Below are positions 20,201-28,135 of a stretch of 32,219 nt of DNA, one piece after another. Made by a program: the position numbers and the translations under genes. Source of the stretch: a virus; the IMG/VR virus record IMGVR_UViG_3300047546_000765, positions 1 to 32,219 of that record; one strand, 5' to 3'. Under the pieces are notes generated by a model. The model was not told the DNA's origin and ran no database searches. It worked only from the letters and a program-made list of their open reading frames with translations. Positions within the stretch are counted from its first letter, which is position 1. The number at the start of each line of letters is the position of its first letter.

Positions 20201-23200
20201 AACCCATTAGAAACTTGAAGGGTTGCTCTTCCCTTAGCATAGAAAGAATCAGGATTATAATCATAGACATTTAATACTTGACCAATATTTCTTCCATATA
20301 AGTATCGCATGTCAATTTTCATTTCCTTCAAAATTGGCACATTGAAGAAAATATTTGGACCAGATACTGTATAAGAATAACCCTTTCTTTGGAGAACTCC
20401 ATCTAGGAAGACATATAAGAAATCTGGCTCCTCTATATTTTGAACAGTAAAGTCCTCAACATCCAAGATTAAGAAAGGACCAGATTTGATATCATCAACC
20501 AAATTATAATCAATTGTTAATCTCTTATAATTGCCAACACCAATACCAACAACTTTTTCTACAGCAGTTGGTTCTCCAATACTCTTAGCACTAAAATCTT
20601 GGTCCCAAATTGGAGCAACATCAAATACCAATTGGTTTGGAACAACATCTCTCTTGATATAGTAAGAATCAAATCGTGGATAATCTTCTGTATATTTTGG
20701 TCTTTGGAGAACAGCGTTGATTGTCAAGAATAGATCTTCATCCTCATCTGTAACTACTTCTTCACCTGTTTCCCAATATAGATCAAATACCTTGTTTTCT
20801 CCATCGACATAATCTGGTAAGGTTCGAACTACAGTTTTCTTATCCAAAATATCTTTAACATTTGCATATAGAGAATCAACGGAAGAAATAACATCATTAC
20901 ATTCTTGTGCTAGCAGTAAAGGATCATCTATTAAATTATAATTTGAATATGTTAAAGTATTAGTCCAGTTACCAGATTTATTTCTATTATTTTCTGTTAT
21001 CTCAACTACTCCAGCACCATTCTCTAGTATATCTTTTACAATATTAATCATAGTATTGATACTAGATGCAACTTCTTGACATACTGGAGTAATAGGATCA
21101 GTTAAAATAGTATTATCAATTACTGGAGGTATTGAAGTATAAGCACCATTACTTAACTGATTCCTCATTGCAAGAATCATTAAGTCTCCCAATGTTTCCC
21201 ATGCATCTATAGCAGCTGCTGTTTCTATTGCACTTCTATTGATATATGTTAATTTTTCTCCATATGGGTATCCATAGAATTCATAGTATGATCTTGCAAA
21301 TTCAACTATTTTTTCGTTACCGCCAAATTTTAAATGATAAACAACCGCATCAATTAAATATCCTAAATCTCTCTTACACTTTTGTTTATCTGTGGATGGT
21401 AGTGCATAATTATCATAAATGTATTCACTAACTTCTTCTTGTAGATGAAGTTTATTTTTCTTGATAAGATTGGCAGCATCATAATACGATCCATTGTTTA
21501 TTGCGCTTAGATAGAACGTTGCTTGATCAGAAGCTGAAGTTACCAATGCATTATTTGATAACGTAATCTGTGTAGAATTATTAATTTCGGTAATTCTAGT
21601 ATTTGCTGGGAATGCTCTACCGCAACTTATATACATTCCAATTGCTAGTCTATTAGTATTAGCAACTGTTACACTCGAAGAACCAGTAGTGTAACTGATT
21701 CCGTTTTCAACTATATCCCAATTTCTAATAGAAAGAGATGCTAATTTTGTCGCATACTTGAATATATCAAGTGATCTTGTTTTATTTTTTGTAATATAAT
21801 CATAATCACTATCAGATTTAAAGATGCTTACATAATCTACAATTTTTACGTTTCCACCGAAACGGATATCGTGTTGATATGCATCCAAGATATATCCAAT
21901 ATCTCTCTGATAATCATCTAGTTTGGTACTCCAATCTAGATTCGGATGCTTTTCTTTTCCATATCCAACAGATTCTTCTATGATGAACGTTCTATTTCTT
22001 TCTAATTGATTGGCAGCATCGATCCATCTTCCACTTCTTTGGAAAATATTTCTGAGTTTCCTTAAATATCTTGAATTGTATTCATTATCTTTGAATGCAA
22101 AATATTTACCGTAGAAAGTTACCCCTTTGTAACTAGTTACATCCGATAAACCATTTCCAGTTTTTTCTACTCCAGGTCCCAGTGGCGGTTTAGAAAAAAC
22201 TATAGTATCGTTGAGAACGGTGTAAGAAACTCCTGGTTCTTGAATTATTCCATCCAGAGTAATAATTAAATTCTTGGCACTGTATGGAGTAAATGGGACA
22301 TTATTTTTTCTTAATTGAAATACAGTAGTTCCCTGCAATCTTCCATCACTATCATAGTATCCATCAAATGGTGCTGATAAAGATACTTCAAATGCAGTGT
22401 ATTCATCAAAATTAAATTCTGAAGGAGCAGCAGTTCCAAATCCACGTCGAATTCTTTGATTCTCAACTTTTTGAATTGTTTGAGTAATTGTTCGTTTTGT
22501 ATTTTCTACCGTAATTTTATTTTTATTTGGATCCCAAAGTTGGATGATAGAAAAATGGGAATTTTTATTGCTTTGCTGCTGAGGCATAGATGATTCAGCA
22601 GCTGCTTCAATATCAACCTGACCAAATAATCTAAATCCAGCTGGGTGTGTTGTAGATTTAATTAAATCTCTCCACTGATCAATTGGAGTTTTTGATTTTA
22701 CAACATAAGAATAATCTTGATAGAATTTGCTATCTAATAATCTCTGATTTGAAACTCCCAGTCTTCCTCTGTCGGAACTGTAATATCCAATATTGTCATA
22801 AAAACTTGAGATCTCATCTTCAAAAGTTGATACAAAGATAGATTTGATGATGCCAGAAGTTGTGAAGATTAAAGAGCTAACAGGGTAACCAGTTCTGAAG
22901 ATTCCAGAAACTTTCTCAACCTTTAGTAAATTGGATCCAGTTCTCCATTCAGATACAATACCTCTAGCAACTTCATTATTATTAATTTTTTGAACAACCA
23001 ATTCTCCTCTTTGGAAATTGCCAGAAATGGATGTTAATGCAAAAACATATTTTGATGTGAATTTTGAAGATACTGTTTTATCGTTATGGAATGCCCCTCC
23101 ATTTTGAATAATGGTAACACTCTGAGGAACTCCAATACTTGTGCTTTCTGCATATGCTTCTAGAGAACCTTCTATGATTTCTATCTCTGGAGCGAATGTG

Positions 23201-26200
23201 TAACCTTTTCCAGGATTAACAACTGTGATGGAAAATATTTTTCCGTCTCTGACAACAATGTTAAATCTTGCATCAACCCCATCACCGTTCGTAATAACAA
23301 TTCTTGGATTGATGTAATTTAAACCTTCTTCATCTATTCTAACCCCATTGATAATCTTGGTAGAATTATCGAATAGCACAGTTGCTTTTGCCTTAAAACT
23401 CTTATTAGGATCACAACCAATTACAACAGGAATTTTTTTATAATTTAATCCTAAATTAACTATTTTAACTTTATCAATTTGTCCAATAGCAAATTCGCCA
23501 TTGGTTGTGTATGTTATTACACCAGATCCATCCCAAAGTGGAGTCGAATTTAATTCATATACAAATCTTGTTGGTGTGACATATGTTATCTTTTTAGTTC
23601 CTTGTAAAGGATCACTAATTATTTTGAAATATTTTTCATCAGATTCAACTATTCCATTCTTATCGAAATAGTAGAAATTCGAGAATTGTGTTCCTTTCTT
23701 TTGATTGTATGAATTAAATGCCAACGCAGATCCAAAACCAAACTTGACTGAAGTAAATGCTCCAGAATTTCCTGGTAGAATATTTGATGTTACTTTTTCT
23801 TCAGTGATGATATTATAATTTTTGCTTGGACTAATATCAAAGTAAGTACCAGTTAAAGAAGAATGCGAGGTATCAAATTTATATTTGTAGTACTCTTGAA
23901 GATCAATGTTTGGATTCACTACAAAATTACTATTATCTGTAGAAAATTCAAATTTGTATTCTGCAGAATCTGCAGATTCAACAGAAACTAATTTTTTAGG
24001 AGAACTTGAATCAAAGAAACTAGTGCTTATTTGAACTTCCTCTGCGCTTTCCAACTGTGTTACATAATCAAAAACTATGGTAGCTTCTTGTGTTTCTTCA
24101 TCATACAATTTGATGTAACCAGTAGTAGCAGATGATGATAGTTGGAAATTATTAGTAAAACGATATTTTGCATTAAACAATATGACCTCTTCACCATCGA
24201 AGTGATCACTACTTAATGTTCCCTCTTTACCACGAACAACAGTTAATGTATTGCCAAGAATTGAAGATACTTCAACAACTTCTTTTCCAATTTTTAAAAG
24301 ATCTCCATTAGAAACTCCAATAGAACTATCTACGATTAGTTTTGTTAGTCCTGCTGCAAATCCAACGTGATCAACGTATAAAATTAATCTGGAATTTCCG
24401 AGAGAACCAGAGGATCTTACCAGAGATTCATCATCAACACTAAGATAATCTGCTTTTTTATAACCAGATCCACCAGAAGTTATAACAACAGAAGATACAA
24501 CTCCAGCAGATGAAACAACGATATTTGCTTGAGCACCTGTCCCAGAACCTCCTGTTAAAGGAACATTCAAATATGTTCCAGGTGTATAATCTGCTCCGCC
24601 ATTAAAAATTTCGAATCTTCCAACACCAGTATAAGTTAATACAGATTTATATGTTGGTGGTACAAATTTTACTTTTTGATAAAGTCTTTTTCTTAGATAA
24701 TATGTTTTTGTTTTAGTAGCATCATTTGGTAAAATATCAATATTAACTTCGTCACCAATACCAAGTCCATGCTCAACAGAAGTTTCTACAAGAGCGACAC
24801 TTTGATTCACATCAAATGGAATTAATCCATCACTCAATGATGTTAAAGTTACTATTCTCGAACCAGAAGTGTTGAATAAATCATTTGATTGAATGAAATA
24901 ATCATCATCGACTACCCAAGTTCCAGTGAGAACTTTTATCTTTACTGTATTTTGTTTTGATGTTCCTTCTAATACTTCTCCAGTAGCAATCGCTGGATTT
25001 AATCCATCGGTTAAACTTAAAATAGCTCCTTCGGTATAAGAACTATCTTGATCTATTAAAATTGAAAATGTTTTGATATCTGCAGAAAACGTTCCAGTAC
25101 CATTAAATGTTCCACTAACATTTTTAAGAACAACCAGATTGTCATTTGCAACAGTTCCTACAATTTCTCCATATGCACCAGTTGATGGTTGTCTTAATGT
25201 ATCGTTAGCAAATAGATAGGCGGTTTGAATTGTAGTTAATTGTACTACTTTGTTTTCTTTGCTTTGTATATAATTTACAGGTCTTCCTTTTACAGAAGAC
25301 ACGATAGCATCAACTTCTTTTCCTTCTGTGCCAGAATTATCAAAATAAATTTTTGAATTTATAGAAAAATTATTGGACGATTGCAATACTGAAATAGAAT
25401 CTACAGTTCCAGATCTTACCTCTGCAATTTTTGCAATAACGCCATCACCATTCCTTGGAATATTTGGAACAAACAATCTCTTAGACTTTCTTGGAATGTC
25501 AGCTTGATTGATGTTTGAATTGTAGTTACTATCAACTGGAAGAGAATAAAAGTTTTCTCCAATGAAATAAGGAAACTGTGGTACTTGATTACTATCAATC
25601 GTTAAGAAGTATGCATATGTTCCATCTGGATAATCTGGAGTGATGCAGAATCTTCCATTATTCTCATCCAATGAACCACTCTTATGTACATATCTGTAGT
25701 CATTCACAAAATCTCCAAGAGGATATGTCGTTGTTGATGGACCCTTTGGACGGTTATTGTTTAGAGTATAACTAGATGTCATCCTAACAATAGGAGATTG
25801 TGGATCTAAAGGATTTTGATGAGCAAATGGACCATAAATTGGATTGCCATCATATGCAAATCCTAAGATAGGAGAATGAACTTTTACAGGTGGTTCTGAT
25901 CCAGCATTGTTTAGATTGTCATTTAAAAGAATTCTGAGTGCTTTTGGGTTGCCAATATGACCGTAACCATACTCCAATACATTATTATAATTTTCAAAAA
26001 CATATCCGTAGTCAGTATCTAAAACATTAGATAATTTTGTAAATCTATTTTTATTCCATTCCTTTAAATATGGTGTTCCAGATGCTCCTCTTCCAACTGG
26101 TATTACATCAACGATAACAGTACTCTGCTCATAAAAATTACCTTCTGCGTTTTTTGTGAATCCAGTTAGTTTTCCATCTGTATCAACTATAGCAGTGTAG

Positions 26201-28131
26201 TCGGCAAATCTTCCTCTCCCCGCATTATCTCTAATTCTTATCAAAGGTGGTGAAGAATAATATTCACCTGGATTATCGATGACTAAACTTGTAACTTTTC
26301 CTTTTGTTACGATTGCTCTTACAACTGCTTCTCTTCCAGAAGTAATTACAACTTCTGGAGTTCTTGGAAAAACAGTCTGAGTATCAACTATAATCTTTTC
26401 AACAACTTGACCAGATAAAACAGATCTTGCTTGATTTGGAACTCCATCTAAAAGAACAAAAGGTGGCTTCTCATACCCACTTCCTTGTGTATCTACCTTT
26501 ATTTCTTCGAGAACACCAAAACGAACACTTTCTTCATCTTTATAACCAAAAATTGGAACACCATTTAATAGAACACCAACATCTCTTTTTGGTGTCTTAT
26601 AAACTTCTGTAGTTTTTGTTGGGTTCTTTCTGATCAGACGAAGAAGTTCTTGATCTAATACTTTTTCATTAACAATAGATCCATCCAAAATTTTATACGA
26701 TGGATAACTGGAGCTGGTAATATAGTAATATTGATCGTCCTCAAAAATTGCAGAAACGTCAGTTGATACTTCATCCAACTGAGAAGCAATAGATGGTAAA
26801 GTTGGTATATTAACTGAATTGCCTTGACTTAAAATCCATCTTGGTTGATTTGTTCCAGACAAAACAATCTTTGGATCTGCCGTTTCAAAACCAGGATTTG
26901 AAATCTGGATTTCATCTCCAGCAGATGAGTATGGTTGTGAATCTGCAGATTTAAAATTATATACTATACCTAAAGTTAATAACCTTACTCCAGGAGCATC
27001 TAAAACAACTGGTTTATAGACGGAAGATCCAACAGTATGGAAAGATGGAATAGAACCGCGTTGTTCAATAACAAATTGAGTTACATTTTTGTTCGAAAAA
27101 CGTATAAGTTCATTATTGATTAAAATCTCACCAGTTTTTTGCCATCCAATTGTTGAGAATACATCTATTCTTTTTCCAACGCCACTTGCCAAAAGCAAAT
27201 CTTTTTCTAATCTGGTTTTTGTAGATACTGAAAATAGTCCATTGACTGTTTCTGGAGCAAGAACAATATTCCAGATCTGCTCGTTATCTACTGTTCCTTC
27301 AGCAAAAACATTATCTATAGTTGCAGATGCATAACCATATTCATCGGATGCTGATTGAACAACCGACTTTCCGATTAAAGATTTTGGATCTCCAGAAATT
27401 ACTTTAACCTTTAAAGCATAGATGTTAATCCAATCGGATTCTGAAGATTTGTAAGTAAAATCTCTTGGGTTATATACAGATGGTTTATCATTAGAAATGA
27501 GAGTATTAAAAATGAATTTAATACTGGATTCTGTTCCTTTTGATTTGTAAAACTTTTTAATATTTTTGATGAGAGTTCTCTTATCGATCTCTCCCTTCAA
27601 ATATTTTTCTGGAAATGCTCCAAGATATTGTGCCTCAAAACTCTTGATTAAACCGTATAAAAATAAATTGCTGACATTAACAACAATGTCACTTGTTCCA
27701 TGTGCTGCAGCATCACTTGTTACAAAGACACTCTTTTCGTAAATATCACCAAGCTGAGTGTTTGCACTGACACCTCTGGAACACTCGGTTAATGTATTGC
27801 CGTTCTTCTCCGCATAAAAAATAATTTCATCGCCAATTTGCAAGAAACCATTTTTTTCTGGAAATCCCGATGCATCATCGAGAACGATTGTTGTATCAGA
27901 TGCCGTAATAGAACTTGTTAAGTTTGTATATTGATTGAGAATGCTCTTCTCGTAGAAATCAATATTTGCATACTTGTCTAAATTTAAAGCAATATCAAGA
28001 GCCTGCCCCTGCGCTTCTTGTTGCTCATAGTACTTCTGAACGAACTTACTAAAGAGTTCATATTCAGAACTAATGAAACTAGGAAGCTGCGACTCAATTA
28101 GAGTTGAAATTTTCTTAGTCTTGACTGCCAT
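17203..28131 (-). CDS. Giant gp7-like baseplate wedge protein with YHYH-like, helical-repeat and LamG-like domains (3642 aa)
   Basis: It lies exactly between gp6 and gp8, the gp7 position. Residues 1-270 contain EYELFSKFVQKYYE, DKRTLIKNIKKFYKSKGTES, IKFIFNTL and SLIGKSVVQSAS, which parallel the C-terminal third of T4 gp7 (FCEAYIQYL, FYSTKGIEASYKFLF, DLVGQTIY). A further gp7-like piece, YSYVVKSKTPIDQWRDLIKS and THPAGFRLFG, falls at residues about 1797-1838. Between them are RG-turn modules, glycine modules and a YHYH-like domain (about residues 700-880; AYDGNPIYGPF at 758, then GRFCITPDYPDGTYAYF). Residues about 2033-2370 hold two copies of a helical module (RDIGYILDA, FGGN). Residues about 3440-3590 look like a LamG/concanavalin-type lectin domain (FTIESWIYRT, NTWCHVAISK, IKGTSLYTTNF). 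T4 gp7 is 1032 aa. The wedge role is inferred from synteny and motifs; the lectin domain suggests surface contact. Confidence 0.9.
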   Translation of the reverse strand: MAVKTKKISTLIESQLPSFISSEYELFSKFVQKYYEQQEAQGQALDIALNLDKYANIDFYEKSILNQYTNLTSSITASDTTIVLDDASGFPEKNGFLQIGDEIIFYAEKNGNTLTECSRGVSANTQLGDIYEKSVFVTSDAAAHGTSDIVVNVSNLFLYGLIKSFEAQYLGAFPEKYLKGEIDKRTLIKNIKKFYKSKGTESSIKFIFNTLISNDKPSVYNPRDFTYKSSESDWINIYALKVKVISGDPKSLIGKSVVQSASDEYGYASATIDNVFAEGTVDNEQIWNIVLAPETVNGLFSVSTKTRLEKDLLLASGVGKRIDVFSTIGWQKTGEILINNELIRFSNKNVTQFVIEQRGSIPSFHTVGSSVYKPVVLDAPGVRLLTLGIVYNFKSADSQPYSSAGDEIQISNPGFETADPKIVLSGTNQPRWILSQGNSVNIPTLPSIASQLDEVSTDVSAIFEDDQYYYITSSSYPSYKILDGSIVNEKVLDQELLRLIRKNPTKTTEVYKTPKRDVGVLLNGVPIFGYKDEESVRFGVLEEIKVDTQGSGYEKPPFVLLDGVPNQARSVLSGQVVEKIIVDTQTVFPRTPEVVITSGREAVVRAIVTKGKVTSLVIDNPGEYYSSPPLIRIRDNAGRGRFADYTAIVDTDGKLTGFTKNAEGNFYEQSTVIVDVIPVGRGASGTPYLKEWNKNRFTKLSNVLDTDYGYVFENYNNVLEYGYGHIGNPKALRILLNDNLNNAGSEPPVKVHSPILGFAYDGNPIYGPFAHQNPLDPQSPIVRMTSSYTLNNNRPKGPSTTTYPLGDFVNDYRYVHKSGSLDENNGRFCITPDYPDGTYAYFLTIDSNQVPQFPYFIGENFYSLPVDSNYNSNINQADIPRKSKRLFVPNIPRNGDGVIAKIAEVRSGTVDSISVLQSSNNFSINSKIYFDNSGTEGKEVDAIVSSVKGRPVNYIQSKENKVVQLTTIQTAYLFANDTLRQPSTGAYGEIVGTVANDNLVVLKNVSGTFNGTGTFSADIKTFSILIDQDSSYTEGAILSLTDGLNPAIATGEVLEGTSKQNTVKIKVLTGTWVVDDDYFIQSNDLFNTSGSRIVTLTSLSDGLIPFDVNQSVALVETSVEHGLGIGDEVNIDILPNDATKTKTYYLRKRLYQKVKFVPPTYKSVLTYTGVGRFEIFNGGADYTPGTYLNVPLTGGSGTGAQANIVVSSAGVVSSVVITSGGSGYKKADYLSVDDESLVRSSGSLGNSRLILYVDHVGFAAGLTKLIVDSSIGVSNGDLLKIGKEVVEVSSILGNTLTVVRGKEGTLSSDHFDGEEVILFNAKYRFTNNFQLSSSATTGYIKLYDEETQEATIVFDYVTQLESAEEVQISTSFFDSSSPKKLVSVESADSAEYKFEFSTDNSNFVVNPNIDLQEYYKYKFDTSHSSLTGTYFDISPSKNYNIITEEKVTSNILPGNSGAFTSVKFGFGSALAFNSYNQKKGTQFSNFYYFDKNGIVESDEKYFKIISDPLQGTKKITYVTPTRFVYELNSTPLWDGSGVITYTTNGEFAIGQIDKVKIVNLGLNYKKIPVVIGCDPNKSFKAKATVLFDNSTKIINGVRIDEEGLNYINPRIVITNGDGVDARFNIVVRDGKIFSITVVNPGKGYTFAPEIEIIEGSLEAYAESTSIGVPQSVTIIQNGGAFHNDKTVSSKFTSKYVFALTSISGNFQRGELVVQKINNNEVARGIVSEWRTGSNLLKVEKVSGIFRTGYPVSSLIFTTSGIIKSIFVSTFEDEISSFYDNIGYYSSDRGRLGVSNQRLLDSKFYQDYSYVVKSKTPIDQWRDLIKSTTHPAGFRLFGQVDIEAAAESSMPQQQSNKNSHFSIIQLWDPNKNKITVENTKRTITQTIQKVENQRIRRGFGTAAPSEFNFDEYTAFEVSLSAPFDGYYDSDGRLQGTTVFQLRKNNVPFTPYSAKNLIITLDGIIQEPGVSYTVLNDTIVFSKPPLGPGVEKTGNGLSDVTSYKGVTFYGKYFAFKDNEYNSRYLRKLRNIFQRSGRWIDAANQLERNRTFIIEESVGYGKEKHPNLDWSTKLDDYQRDIGYILDAYQHDIRFGGNVKIVDYVSIFKSDSDYDYITKNKTRSLDIFKYATKLASLSIRNWDIVENGISYTTGSSSVTVANTNRLAIGMYISCGRAFPANTRITEINNSTQITLSNNALVTSASDQATFYLSAINNGSYYDAANLIKKNKLHLQEEVSEYIYDNYALPSTDKQKCKRDLGYLIDAVVYHLKFGGNEKIVEFARSYYEFYGYPYGEKLTYINRSAIETAAAIDAWETLGDLMILAMRNQLSNGAYTSIPPVIDNTILTDPITPVCQEVASSINTMINIVKDILENGAGVVEITENNRNKSGNWTNTLTYSNYNLIDDPLLLAQECNDVISSVDSLYANVKDILDKKTVVRTLPDYVDGENKVFDLYWETGEEVVTDEDEDLFLTINAVLQRPKYTEDYPRFDSYYIKRDVVPNQLVFDVAPIWDQDFSAKSIGEPTAVEKVVGIGVGNYKRLTIDYNLVDDIKSGPFLILDVEDFTVQNIEEPDFLYVFLDGVLQRKGYSYTVSGPNIFFNVPILKEMKIDMRYLYGRNIGQVLNVYDYNPDSFYAKGRATLQVSNGLADFIRYSWMGDKIGSSIHVYQTNTNGSYNIVGQLSNVYVTGNQLEFDLFGSKAQIDITKPVWFAVSGFYNLKTSITVSSASIVYETDDAGRLVLSDLEQVWSGTVIGKSYKRPFVGLSNNDLVRIDGQDKFRRIKRLPTRTTSKENRNYQQVSNSFFGRVDIETFNGISRGEGLSVVAKIENGKVIKLEWNQRSYNPITQPTAYQYEVPPILHFIPLDGNGGGARANVLVSKGQVISVDLIDGGSGYTQEPKIVVARGFDILNERDIGVSLINIGINSFISQGGYVAYSSIDILGNQVANVSSITSVIVDSPLSADRVITAQIQIKTVPGNNFKVAKTQLATTSAPFAADVKAFNTQYKATQAISVISGRVSDIISTSILATTRQITSTFENLIPNDALSNINYYANASLLQVDLSASDTVVYVADTSKFKSYGYLLIGKEIVRYYRKLNDRFLSVERGQLNTSPAEWSAGTFLRQIPDPVSTAFGGVSVVESQSQLVTVKGGLGATNASESLQRYQIITPSASVVNVSEQIEIDLRSTGVINSVTNVSYKTTSIVNTTLDSIKSFVTSASVKQLATTFNILRDVKIQSTAKFELLLIPPPTGAVDGYVENLYWTDPILQRSGSFVTLDTSIYGRHVVQRNSSILLIRNISPSDNQYIGTYEVTNAGHTISHFNGLFDDGTSDVSGISLEEVERYYPTLTIQDFELRGRSSYTLDGFYFSLMPPSIQNPITIPFSTGSVTSTIEVPSTTFFPTSGYLFTGSGGVIQYTGKTSTSFTGCTSVRGSTTLIGNSVSFDGTGDGLSLASSTLFGWGTGAFTIESWIYRTTSGVYQIIFDTRTSVASEIAVTVGIDNINRLYAYVNGSIVIQSTTNVPANTWCHVAISKTGTTTRLFQNGTQVGSTYTDNNNYASKPMKIGLSYDGTAGFGGNISSFRAIKGTSLYTTNFTVPSQITNISGTSLLTCQGRTIKDRSSNNLSITVNGDAIVSNTGNEIIPFEIT
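21000..22035. repeat. Duplicated helical module within the giant gp7-like gene
   Basis: Two copies offset by about 178-180 residues share the order DAAN.(L/I)..N, E(E)(S/V), RD(I/L)GY(I/L)(L/I)DA, (R/K)FGGN.KIV. Copy 1 runs from SGRWIDAANQLERNR (S at 22035) through QRDIGYILDA to IRFGGN. Copy 2 runs from NGSYYDAANLIKKNK through KRDLGYLIDA to LKFGGN. A shorter repeat follows copy 2 (CQEVASSINTMINIVKDIL versus QECNDVISSVDSLYANVKDI). Confidence 0.85.
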
Positions 28132-28135
28132 TTAA

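Noticed and set aside
25416-25598. Minus-strand 60-codon frame within the giant gene
   Set aside because: It is out of frame inside the uninterrupted 3642-codon gene and has no independent start signal.
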